64,000 nucleotides of DNA from Phascolarctos cinereus. Its lineage: Eukaryota; Chordata; Mammalia; Diprotodontia; Phascolarctidae. The notes beneath the pieces are model-generated. The model was not told the origin of the DNA and made no database searches. It saw nothing but the letters and a program-made list of their open reading frames with translations. The DNA is taken from assembly GCF_002099425.1 (NCBI RefSeq), contig NW_018344262.1, positions 880,501 through 944,500 on the forward strand, read 5' to 3'. Positions 33,978-47,200 of this stretch are shown piece by piece (the stretch's first letter is position 1; every line of letters begins with the position of its first letter). The translations under genes and the position numbers were made by a program.

Positions 33978-36438
33978 GGGCAGCTTGGCTGGGAGTCCCC
34001 TCCACTGCACCTCATGCTTTTTTTTAAAGGCAATTGGGATTAAGTGACTTGCCCAGGGTCACACAGTTAGCACCTCATACTTTTAAGGTGGGGAGGAGAA
34101 GACGTATCAGACTAGAGAAGGGAACCACAAGTTAAGGCTGAGGTGAGTATCTGGGGGCAGAGATAGCTCTTATTTGCCAACTCATGTGGGAGGTCATGCA
34201 CCCTTCTCCTTTATTCCCCATCACATACATTGGCTCAGAAACACACTCTGGACCTCAGAGTCTGGGGGGGCTGGTCAGGGCTCAGTAGCCTTCTAATTGA
34301 ACCCATTCATGGCTAAGAATCTCCCCAATAACAAACTGGACAAGGGTCTGCTTGAAGACCTCCAAGGACCATTTCTCATGTGACCTCAAGCCTAAGCTGG
34401 CCTCTTCTCACTGTTCCTGCTTCTGCCCTCTGGGCCCAACCAGAATGAGGCTAACCCCTCCCTCCTCCATGGGACAGCCCTTCAAATGCTTGAAGACAGT
34501 TGTCCCTTTCCCCAGTCCCCAGGCTTCTCTTCTCCAGAATAAACATTCACACTTCCCTGAACCCATCCCCACATGGCTTGAGCTCAAAGCTCTACCACTC
34601 TGGTTACCTTCCTCTGGGTGCTTTCTCTGCTTATCAATGAACCAATACACTAGTATTTATTAAGGACCTACTATATGCTGGGCACTGGGCTACAAAGAAA
34701 AGCAGAAACACGGTCTCTGTCCTCAAAGAGCTCACAGTCTACTGGGGTAGACAACATGCAAAGTACTATGCTCCAATAAGACATACAGGACAAATGGGGG
34801 GTAGTCTCAGCAAGCTCCGCCCCATCTCCTGTCCCATAGGTCTCCCCCACCTTCCACTCTCTAGACCTGCTTCGTCTTCCACTTTATCCCTGCAGAATTG
34901 ATTTTTCATTCCTAACACAGACCTTTATATTGATCTTTCTTAAATAGAATCTCATTTAATTTAGCCTGCCAGCTTCCCAGTCACTTGGACTCCTAGCATG
35001 TATATCTTCCTGAACTCTTCATTTTCCCTCCACGTCCCTACCCCCCCACCCCCATAACCAATCAGTTGCCAGGTTCTCAACATCTCCTGCACCTTGTACA
35101 ACAATAACTCTATTTCAGGCCATCATCCTCTCTCACTTGGACCAGGGGTGGGGAACCTGCAGATCAATTTTTTTGGGTTTTTTTTGCTGTGAAATACTTT
35201 ATATTTTCTTCTATCGGTTCAGTCTTTTGAGTTTGTTTTAATATTTCTTATGGAGTCATTAGCTTCTTTTTTGAGCCATTCTAATTTTCAAAGAGTCCGT
35301 TGCTTGGGTAAGGTTCTGTACTTCTCATGCCAAGCTGTTAATTCTCCTTCCAAGTCTTTTCCTTCATTGTTCTCATTTCATTTATAAAATCATTTTTAAC
35401 TCTTTCTTAAACTCTTGCTTCCTTTCTTCCAGGAATTTTAGTTGAACTTGTGCCCAAGCTGTGTTTTACTTTGAAGCTTGCAGTGTACTGTAGTCGTCCT
35501 CTTCTTGTAGGTTTGTATCTTCCATGTCCCCAACACCATGATAGCTCTTCATTGTGGAGGTCTCTTTTTTTTTTTGTTTCCTCATTCCTCTAACCCTACT
35601 TCCCAAATTGGGATTTTGTGTTAGAGTAAGGCTTTGTGAACTTCCAGAGTAAAAATCTAGGCCTTGATTTATCTTTATATTCTTTAGGATTATGCTGTTG
35701 ATTTTACTATTCCTACAGCACCACTGAGTGCTGTGTTCTTCAAGGATTTCAGTGTTGGCTCATGTTGGGGATGTGCAAGTTTTCAGTGTGCCCAAAGCTG
35801 TCTGATCCAGAGGAAAATCTGATTGTTGGCCTCTTGCTCTTGTAAGCTTCTGACCCTGGTTCTAGTCTGGGAGAAAGAATCAGGCTTGCCCCTGGTTGGA
35901 GCTCCAGTAGACTGCTGCTGGCCCCCAGCCCCTGTCAGCTAGCTGGAAGGCTCTGCAGGTTCACAGTCATGGAACTGCAGACTTTCCCTTGTCCCTGTTA
36001 CTCAACTTCAGGACTCAGATCAGTCTGGGGGTTGAACCTGAGACCCTACTTCAGGGTCAGAGCCACACAGCTGCTGCTTGCTCCTGTCCCTGCTCCTTGT
36101 CTGGTATATGTGTGGCCCCAAATCGGTAACTTCTCCTTACCAGGACATCCACCTCTAGATTTAATTTCCTTGTTCAGTCTACACTGGTGTAAGCTCTGGT
36201 ATAAGAAGGACAGAGCTGCCAGCCTGCACCATATCAGGCCCCTCTATGCTGGATCTCAGACCTCTTCTCATATAGCCACAGGCCCCAGTTTACTCTCTGA
36301 GTAGCTGCCCCCTGGCTGGAACATTTTCTTAGTGTCCAAGGACCTGTCTGTCTCCCTATGCTGAAGTAGCCTGTTATTTTTCCTTGAATTTCTAGATCAG
36401 AACTCAGGCTGGTGCTCTTCTAGGTCTTTGTGGAGTAG

Positions 36439-36492
<54 letters not shown>

Positions 36493-39400
36493 TGGGGGGT
36501 GGCAGCTCGGAACTGGATTCCTCTAGTCTGCCATCTTGGCTGGTTTCTAATTGTTTGACTCTTGCTTTTTAGATACAGACGGCCATCCAATGTGTCTGCT
36601 ATCCTTATAAGTTTCAGGCCATCAGAAAATTGTGTTTACTATCTGTTCTCTTATTTAAATCATGGATAAAAAAAAATATTGAATAGAACACTGAGGCATT
36701 CCACTAGAGGAATGCCTCCACTAGAGGCATTCCATCCTCCCTCCATGTTAACCTGATACATGACTTATAAGGAAGGAAGAAAGGAAACATTTATTAAGCT
36801 CCTACTATATATACCAGGCACTGTGCTAAGAGCTTTACAAATGTTAGCTCATTTGATCCTCACAACAAGCCTGGGAGGTAGGTGCTACTATTATGCCCAT
36901 TTTACAGGTGAGGAAACTGAGGTAGAGAGAGGTTAAGTGACTTATTCAGGATCCCACAGCTAGGAAATGTAGGAGGTCAAATTTGAACTCAGGTCTTCCT
37001 GACTCCAGACCCAGCGCTCTGTGCTCTGTGGCCTCTGTGTACTTAGATTTTCGAGTTTTAAAGGACCCTATAAAATCACCTAGTCTTAACTCCTGCATTT
37101 TATAGAAGAAATGATTCAAAGAAAACCACATAGACGAGCCAGGTCTTTTCATTCCAAATCTACTGCCTAATCACTCATATTTGGGTCTAGTTCCAAATTC
37201 ATCTCCCTGGACCCACATCTCCCTGTTCTGTTCCTATTGATATGCCCATCAAAGGAAGGAATTCAGATGAATTTGGCAAGACCTGTTCCCCCTGATGCCA
37301 TGCTGGCCCTCTAGGATGCCTGCTACCCAGTCCAAATGATCACAAAGTGTTCCTCTAATAAAGCTTTCTGCAGTTGTGGTAGAAATTGTAGCCACGTTCC
37401 TAGACTTAAGAGCTGGAAGAGCCCTCAGAGGCCAGCCAATCCAATCCGCTCATTCTACAGAGGAGGAAACCTAGGCGCAGTGAGGGGGAGGGACTTTGTG
37501 CCCAAGGTCACACTCATCTAGTAAAGTCTGAGGGAAGCAGATTTTGATCTTTCCGCTTCATCACATTCCCAGCCCAAATAGCAGCTGGATCTCTCCCTTC
37601 TGAAAATCGGCACAGTCCAGCGCTAGTCAACATAACCACTTGGCAATCTCCTCTCACACCCTCCCTCCCTCTCATGCACCTGGCCTTCTTTAACTCCAGA
37701 CAGTCAAACATTGCCCTGCTATGGCAAACATTGCTATGGCCCTAGAAACCCTGCTGGGCCTCACCTTGATGAGGAAGAGCTTGTTATTAAGCAGGTTGGC
37801 GAGCTGGTTGAGACCCTGTTTTACTGTGGCCTGGCGGGCATCTGGCACATCTATCTCAGATCGAAGTGGTGAGCCATGGTGGCCGGGAAAGAAGACCCGT
37901 TCAGTGAAGGTTTTATAATCCAGGAAAGGGATGCCGCTGCCTTCCAGATCACTGCTGAGGTCTGTCATCTCAGTCATCAGATCTGCCATAGGGGGTGGGG
38001 TGAGAAATGGGAAATGGGAGGCATGAGGCCTGGCTTCCCAAAGAGCTCTCTCCCTCCCTCTGTCCTTAGTGCTAGTGGTGATTAATAATAATAACAACAC
38101 CAGCACCGTCAATTGTTGGTGTTATCAGATATACCTTGGAATGGACAGACATTAAAAACCAGGGCTCGATTTATTGTTTTGTTGATTTCTAGACTTAAGG
38201 AAATGAGGAAAATATTAATAACGCAGATTCAACTTGAAAGTGTGTCCTGCATGCTTGTTTTCCTTGAAGAGTCAGTTCTTAAATATTTACCAGCACACTC
38301 CTGACTTTGTTTGCAAAGAGTTTTATAAATATCATCTTATTTGAGCCTCACAGTAGCCCTGTGCTCTTATTATATCCATTTTACAGATGGGCAAGTTGAG
38401 GCTGAGAGAGGCTAAGTGACTTGTCCAGGATCATGTAGCTCGTAAGTGGTGGGATTTGAATCTAGGTTTTATTGAGGTCAAGGCTAGTGCTCTGTTCATT
38501 AAACCGGTTTCAAACATGCAACCTGTGGCTGCCCAAATGTGTGTTGTGGGGGTGGGGGAGGAAGAGGGGAACAAATTAAAATGTTAACTGGGAAATATTT
38601 AACAAAATAAATAAAAATACAACAGAACATAGATAACGTTCATTTGTGGTTTTCTAAGTCAATATGAACCCAGCAGGGATCCTTAGGTATGCATTAATGG
38701 CCCCAATTTCTGTCCTATACCATGATGCCTCAAAGAAAGCAGACCGCATTTTTAGCCTCCTCAGGTCAGGCATGAGGGGTTCTGGTCTTCAAGACGTGCT
38801 CTAGAAAGTCCCATGGGTCTACAGGTAATCTGCAGGGGATGAGGATCTGTTGATTACAGGCTGAAGAATAGCCAGCATCTCCTCACCTCCCCTAGCTAGC
38901 CTAGATTCTCCTGGCCCAGCCCAGCCAGCTCAGCTCAGCCCAGTCACCTGTGAACTCTTTCCGGCACTGGTCCCCGACGCTGATCTCCAAGTTTTCTAGC
39001 TGCACAAGGACTTTCTTGTAGTCTCGCATAGCCTGCTTGCTCTTCCTCCTGCAGCAGGACAAGGGCCAGGGCAATCAGGGACTCCAAAGAGCATGAGGAG
39101 AAAAGGAATGGGGAGAAATAGTTGAATGCAAGCCCTTTGAGGGCAGAGATTTTCATTGTTGTCTGGATCCCTAGGGGGAGCCTTGCACATAGTAGGTTCT
39201 AAATAAATGCTTGTTGAAGCTCTGAGGTGCTACCTCACATGTATCAGATTGGCTAATATGACAAAAAAGGAAAATGACAAATATTAGAAGGGATGTGGGG
39301 AAAAATGAGACACTAATGCATTGTTGGTGGAGTTGTGAACTGATCCAACCATTCTAGAGAGCAATTTGGAACTATGCCCAAAGGGCTATAAAAATGTACA

Positions 39401-42400
39401 TACCCTTTGACCCGGCAAACACCACTTCTAGGGCTGTATCCCAAAGAGATTATAAAAAGGGAAGAGGACCCACATGTACAAAAATATTTATAGCAGCTCT
39501 TTTTGTGGTGGCAAAGGATTGGAAATTGAGAGGATGCCTATCAACTGGGAAATGGCTGAGCAAGTTGTGGTATATGAATGTGATGGAATATTATTGTTCC
39601 ATAAGAAATGATGAGCAGGCAGATTTCAGAAAAACCTGGAAAGACTTACAAGAACTGAATAAATGCTTGTTGAACTGAAATCAAAAAGGTTGCAGACTCC
39701 TCAGGTATCAGAACTAGATAGGGTCTTGGGAACCCGCTAGTTCGACCTTTACATTTGATTTGATTTTTTAAAATTTACATTTTATTTTTTCAGTTATTAT
39801 CAAGCATTTTTTTTCCTTTCTCACCCCCTACCACAGGGGGAAAAAAAAAAGGAAAACAAGATCTTTGTAACAAACATGCATAGTCAAGCCAAACAAATTC
39901 CCATATTTATGGCCCATGTCTAAAAATGGCCACCTCGTTCTGCATATTAATCTAGCCCTTCTGTCTCTGAGGTGGGTGGCATTCTTCATCACTGGTCATC
40001 TGGAATCATCAACCCTCTTATCTTACAGATGAGGTCTCTAAAGCCCAGAGAAGAAAGGTGACTTGTCCAAAGTCACAGTAATTTGTGAAAACCTAGGATT
40101 CTCTCCCCTGTCTACTGACTAATTAATCTAGTTGTTGAGAGGATCTAGCCTTTGGGCCAGTGTGGAGGGGAGGTTGGGAGTTTAGCCAAAAGAGGAAGGA
40201 GAGTTGATGGGAGAGAAGAGAGGAGAAGGGTTCCAACGAGATGAGCTAGAAGGATGAGAGATCACCTGTACATGAGGATGAGGAGGAGGACCATGGAGAT
40301 GAGCACAGCGACTCCCACCCCCAGCCCAATCTGGGCCTCTGTCGGGAAGCTGGGCAGGGCAGTCTCCACCTCATATTTCACTGGGCCCAGGTTCAGCTGA
40401 AGGTTACCCATCTGCACCTGAGGGCAAGGAACGGGAGCAGGTGTTGGGGGAGCTGTTTTATTGGCTTTCCCCTTCCTTTGGGATCCACTTCCCTTCCTTA
40501 TGGGGATGGTTGTTAATGTGACCAGAAACTCCCTGTCCTCCCTTATTAATCCCATCCCCCTCCAAATATGCTATTTGCTATGGAAATCAAACCCTCTGCT
40601 CTCCCTTCAAGAGTTGGGATTGAGGAGGGAAAAGAAGGTTAAGGACTTACTATGAATTCAGGCAGGGCACTGGAGCTATTGAGGGGCTGCGGGGCCCACG
40701 TGGGGGGTTCGCAGTACAAGTGAGTCAGAGTCAATGTCTTCACCACACACTCGCCTTTTCCAATTTGCACTTGGACCTCCTCCTTGCTGATTCCCAAGTT
40801 TAGCCCCTCGCCCTGAGGATGGGGAAGGGAGAAGAGATGGTGAAACCACTCTGACACCCCCCCCCATTCTCCCTTCTGCTCTTTAGGGTCCTGTGTCTGT
40901 CTTCCCAGTTGGGAGGCCATCATTCACTGGGTTTGGCTGAGTCCAGGATGCTGATCGCCTTCCCTGCTTCCCCTAAAATCTGACCTCAAGCCCTGGTGGG
41001 CTAGGCTCAGGGACAGCTTCAAGGAGCGAGGACAAGGATGCCAGGGTCTCTTGAACCTCTCTTCCCATGCCCTCCTTGCCCTAATCCCTATCTAAGAGCA
41101 AGGCCTTTCCCTCCCACTCCTAGGGGGCCAGGCTGAGGGCTGAGTGTGAATCATAGCACTTCTGCCTGTACTGCCTGGAGCCCAGACTCTCTGAGACTCC
41201 CCACCTCCCTCCAGGCACTGCCGGCCATGTTGGGTCACCTCCACATCCAGAACATTGCCAGGCTTCAGGCGGTAAGGGTGGGCAGGCCTGTCCCGGCTCA
41301 GTGGATGGAGGCGAGGGTTGGGCTGGTATAGGAAGTCTTTCCCGCCACTTGCATTGATGAAATCCACTCGGACATTGTCCAGGGTGAAGAACATCCGTCT
41401 TAGGCGGGCAACCCCAGGGACCGCAGGACTTGAACACAGGAGCAAGCCAGAGGAATTGGCTGAACAGACAGTGGAGCACTTTGGGGGAGAAAAGACATCC
41501 GAGGCTCCAGCATAAGGGGACATGCGGCAGGGGGAGAGGATGTGGGCAGGAGGAGGCTTGGTGCTGGTGGTGGCAGGTTGGGGCACTCACCTCCAGAAGC
41601 CCCGCCTCCAGCCAGGTACAGGTCTGGGAGGCCATAGTGCCCTGGGCAGCCTGGGGACGGCCCTCATCTTCACAGTGATGTTCAGCCAGTTGCTTTGGCT
41701 CTAGCTGTTGGGGCCCAGCTGGGGCCTCTTCCAGCCACACTGATAACTGGGGCTTCTGAACCACATCCAGATTGGTCCCCGTCACCCGGATCACTCGTCC
41801 CCCCCTGTCCCAGGAGGGCCGACTGTCAGAAGGAGCAGTGTGTCCAGAGCCTCATTCTCATCCCCTCCACACCCCATCCTCCCCTACAGCACTCCCCTAC
41901 CCCGCCTGGTGACATGTCCCTTCTGCCTCATCCATCGCTCCCATTTTTTTCCCCACTCAGGCTGGGACCTCTCACTCCACGGGGATGGTAGAAACCCAGC
42001 TCTGTTAGCCCAAAGTGGCCCTGATTCGGGCTGTCCCATAGCCCTCATCCTCACCCCCTGAAGCCAACGCTGGGCTCAGCCGACAGGAGCTGGGGGTCGG
42101 GTTTGTAGGAGAAGTGGCCTTTGGCCAGCGTCCTCTGGGCCAAGCCGAAGACCACGCGAAGATCCGCCTCCCCAGGGGTGGCCCGGGGCCCAGTCAGGCA
42201 TACAATGGCTTCAGGGCATACAGGCCCCTGGCTGCATGGAGAGTGTGAGTTCTTTGTGACTTGTTGACTGAGGGCTCTTGTTTCCTCCTCTTCCCTCCCC
42301 TCTTCCTGGACTCTAGCCCCCCCACCCAATCCACCACCTCCCTAGGGGCAGGGCACTGGGCTGGACCCTACAAAGAACACTGACTAGAAGGACTGGCAGA

Positions 42401-44159
42401 GGGGCAGGTCGATTCACAGAGGATCCCATTCAGATGAAGGTCTTTAGTCAAACCCATTGATTTTACAGATGGGAAAACTGAGGTATGCAGAAAGAAAAGT
42501 GAAAGGATTGGCCTAGCAGAGTGAGTTAGTGGCAGAATCAAGGACTAGAAGCCAGATGTGGGGCCCAGACTCTCTATCTCCTGGAAGGTAGACCTAAATG
42601 TCCAGGCCACTCACATAAGGCAAGGCTCATCTCCCAGGAAGGCTCTGACGTTACTCTCTGTCAGCAAATGTTGCCCGAAAATGGTGAGGAGAGTGCCTCC
42701 TGCCTTAGGGCCCAGCCAGGGACTCAGAGCACTCAGGACAGGGTCCTAGAGGACAAAGAACCAAAGGGAAGAGGGTCTCAGGGTCCTTCAAGCCCTCTGA
42801 GAGAGGCCAGAAAAGGGTGATGATGTGGAAGTACCCTTCCATCTCCCTCCTCCCTTCCACCACCAACCTTTTCCATGCACTGCTTACATTGCCTTCTTTT
42901 ACTCTTTCCTTGTCTCATGGTAATCTGACTTCCATTCACTCACTCCATTTATTCACCAAGAGTCTAAGCACCTACTATGTGCAAGGCACTACTCTAGTTC
43001 CCAGAATCACAGACTCTCAGAGCTGGAAGGGATGGAATCCAACTAGTATCTAAACACAAATCTCCCCTATAACATTCCTGACCAGTGGGCATCCAGCCTT
43101 AGCCCGAAGCCCACCACTCCAGGGAGAAGACACCTGCTACCTCTGAGGCAGTTCTTTCCACAGTGCGGAAACTCAGCAAGTTTTTCCTTCCATCCAGGCC
43201 TCTGACACACAGGAGGCATTTAACAAAGGCTTTTTGATCAACCGATTAATTGATTGCTCTTAAATCTACCCTCCACTGGTTATCAAAATGGTACCAAGGG
43301 CCAAAATGCCATCCCAGCCCTTCCACCCTGCCCCCCAAGCAGAATGGCTCTTCATTTTGTCTTCTCAGTCTCTCTCAAAGGCAGCACCCCTAACCTATAC
43401 CTTGGAGCCACCCTAGACTCCAGCATCTCCTCATTCCCCCTCGATGCTCACCACCATCCGGTTGGTGGCCAAATGCTGTTTCTCTTTTCCACTGGAAGGC
43501 TCACTGCTTGAGTACAGGCCCATATTGTTTCACACATGACCTCACTGTTGGATGGACCTCCCCACTGCCAATCTCCCTCCCTTCTAACCCATCAAACAGG
43601 ATAATATTTCTAAAGTGCTTAGCACTGTGCCTGGCACATAGTAGGAGCTCCCTATCCCCATCGTACAGACATCACTGTCTGTGCAGAGTTGAGGGGAAGG
43701 TAGAGGAAGAAAACTTGGGAAGCTGAGGGAATATGGGGATGGAGGGAAGATCTAGGGACTGACCTGGTAGGTGAAGAGCTGGGCAGACTCGCTAGGTGGA
43801 CGGTTCTTGATGGTAACTTTGATGGGGCCTGTGGTATCCTTAGGGGCAGGTGATGTTATACATACTATCCTGGAGGGGGGGAGGGGGGAGGCTGCTGGAA
43901 TGAACTGGGAGAGGATCAGCTCCCTCTCCCAAAAATGTCCAAGCCAGCACTGCAGCTGGTGGAGCAGGGAGCGGGGAGCACAGTCCCCCTCCCCAACCTA
44001 GGGCCAAGCCAGAGCAAGGCATCCCCACTCACAGTCAGATGCAGATTGACAGATGGATGCTGTATCCCAAAGAAACACAAACACACACGTATCTCTCACC
44101 ACTGCCCTGCTCCCTTCTCGTGGTCTGACCCCAAGGTCATTGTGCTTCCACTATGTCAT

Positions 44160-44217
<58 letters not shown>

Positions 44218-47200
44218 TCTTCTCTGCTTCTGTCTTCTCCTTGTCTCATCACTTTTTTCTTTGTCTCCCCCCCATCTGTCCATCTCTTTTCTGTTTTACT
44301 TTACTCTCTCTGTTTGTCCATTTCTTTGCCTCTCTTTCTCTCTTTCTCTTTTCCTGTGTCACCTCTCTCCCTGGCTCTCCAATTCTCTCTCAGTCATTCA
44401 ACAAACATTCTATGAATACCTACTGTGCTCTACGAGCTGGCTATACAGATGAATAGGACATAATCCCTCCCCTCAGAAAGCTTTCCTTCCAGCAGTCTTG
44501 CTCTGACTAGTCTGTTTGGCATTTCAAATCCTCCATGATCTGGCCCCATCCTACCTTTCCAGCTTTCTTACATCTAACCAATCCTTCCTTCCCCCCCACC
44601 CAATCATCTGGGATCAATAGCCACATTGCCGCTCCCTCTCCCAGCTCCAGGGATGGCCACTGGCTGGCCCCCACCCTTGGACTTCTCTCCCCCATCTCCA
44701 CCTCCTGGCTTCCTCCAAATCTCGCCTTCTCCAGGCCTCTCGAACTCAGGTGCCTTCCCACTATGGTTCTAGGCAGTTTATCATTTCTCCACAGTGGTTT
44801 GCATGTTGTCTCTCCCGTCAGACTGTAAGCTCCTTGAAGGCAGGGCCCACCTTTGGCCTTTCGCCTCTCTTTCTCTTGAGGGGTGCCTGACACATAGCAG
44901 GCACTTAATTTATGCTTGTTAACTGACCATTGCTCCCTGTCTCTGTGGCATCTCCCTTCCCACCTCTCCATCCTTCTTCCCCTTGACTTCTATCTCCACT
45001 CTGTCCCAAGCACCCCTCATCAAAAGCCCCCTCACTGGGTGGAGATGCGGTAGAGGGTCGGGTCCAGGCGACAAGGCTGTCCTGCAACGCTCACAGCATC
45101 TGTCACATCCTCCAAGCGACTGCCCAGGTTAGAGCCCAGGATGGTGAGGACCACACCCCCCTCAGGGGGGCCTGTCAGAGGCTTGATCTGTGAGGAGCAG
45201 ATGAAGACAAGTCAAGCCCAAGAAACTTTGGGGCACAATGGCTGAATCAAAGCCCAGAATTCACTACCCTTAGCCTGAGCTGGGGTTAGAAGTCACAGGA
45301 TTTGAGAGACAGTAACCTCAGGCCCAGACAGGATAAGCAGCTTGCCCAGATCTCATAGGTGGCAGAGTTGGGGTGCAAAGCCAGGGCCTCTGAGTCCAAA
45401 GCCAGCCCTTCTCACTGCACTGTTCAGGTAGGTTGGGGGTTTCAAGTGGCAGAGGGCCAAGGGCTTGGACCTTAGGAGTCTTTACCCTTTGCTAGCTTGC
45501 TGAATTGCTTATGGGGTGGGGCAGAATGGGCACAGCTCTTCCTGGAGGGGGGTAGGCAGAGTTAGGATTAGGGCCTGAGTTGAGGGAGGGTTATCAGTTG
45601 GGGCTGGGTTTAGGGTTCGACCTAGGATCAGCTTTGGGGGTTAGTTGACATTGCCTCACCAAGTGGATGCTGGGTAAAGGACAGAGTGACTCCACAGCTT
45701 CTGGTGGGCACAGGGGCCTATAGTTACAGGCAGGCCTGCCCTGGCCACACCACACACAGCTCAGATTCCTGGCAGCTGCCTGGCAGTGACTGCAGTCCTC
45801 ATGGCCCACGGTGCAGTCATATAGGGTCACTGGAGGTGGGAAGGGGGATGATGCTTAGAGTCTCTGGACTCTCCATGGGTACCCCTTTCACCTCTAGCCC
45901 CCCCAGTGACTGCTTCCAGCCCCAAGGGAGCAAGGCTCCCCAGGGCTGGCCCTTGGCTTTGGGGCCCTCTTTCCCTGGGGCCCTAACCACTCACCATAGA
46001 TGTCGGCAGCATTGTCCACCCTGTGAGTGTTGTCCCTGGTAACATAGATGGGCACTCGGAGCTCCTTCCGGGGAGGAGAGGGTCTGAACTGTAGGGGTAA
46101 CCGTTGTGAGGAGGATTGAGGGTAAAGGAGGATGGCAAGTGGGGGAAGGCTAGGAATGGGTCCCTGGCAGAAGACCCTGGAAGGTTTCAGGGATAGGAAG
46201 ATGGGAGGGAAGACAGAGAGTATCATACCTGCTGAGCTTGGCACCAGATGAGCTGTGTATCACTGTCTCCCTCTTCCAGGGAGGCCTGTAGCCCCAGAAG
46301 GGCTCCTGGCAGCTCCAACCAGCAGTGATAGGAGGCTGTCTTGCTCTAGGCAAGAGGAGGAAACTCTGTAGGTCTTGTCACGCTCTTCCCTCCCTCCCTT
46401 TCTTCTCCATCTGTCCCCCCTCACCCCGCCCCCATACCTGGTAATGATGTAGGTTCCGAACCCTCAAGGCAAGCCTGGTCTCCCAGCCCACAGGAACAAG
46501 GTGGGATGTGCCCAGACCTTCCACATGGGGGCAGAAATCAGGCCCCTTCATCAGGACATCTGCCTGGGGAAACAGGCAACCTCAGTGGTGGGAAAAGCTC
46601 TTTCAGCTTTGCTGGAGGGGAAAAGGGTCAGGAAGGGAGGAAGGCAAGGGAAGGCTGGAACAGATAGGTAGGGCAAGTGTCTATAGAAGTGAGGGGATTG
46701 GCAGACATGCCAGCTGCACCCTCACATGGAGTTCAATGAGAGAGAGCCAAGGAGATGGGGAAGATCAAAGCTCTCTTGAGAAACTTACTTCCTGGGCATG
46801 GTAGACGGTCTTCTCCCCATCTGGGCACCCATCCCCATACACACAGAAGGCACTTTGGGGGCACCAGTGGCATCGCCAGGGGCTTCTCACGCATGCACTG
46901 CACCTGGGCACAGGGGTGGGATTCAGCCCTAACCACTCTCACCAGAGGTCCTTCCACTACCTGAGGTGAGAAGGCTGAACCCCTGGAGGTGGGTGGGAGT
47001 ATCTGGCCCTGTATTTCCCCAAGGGATAGCATGTCCTGATGTGAAAGGAGGTGAGGCTGAGCTAGGAGTGGCCACAGTGGGGATGATAGCCATGAAGGGG
47101 CAGAATGAGGGCCCAGGACTCACGGAGCAGTTATATCCAAGGCCCCCGTAGCCTTACAGTCATAGAAGGAGAAATTGGTGACAGCTACGGATACATCCTC

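Larger units (their letters stand above)
25435..37764 (-). other. PLXNB3: 12.3-kb PLXNB3 intron 22 filled with mobile elements
   Basis: No exon was found in this interval, and the flanking exons join in frame. It holds at least nine tRNA-derived SINEs, two L1 3' ends in sense to the + strand, one antisense L1 5' end, L2 and MIR pieces, a duplicated unknown repeat, hAT fragments and two (TG)n tracts. The intron is far larger than the others in the gene. Confidence 0.85.
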
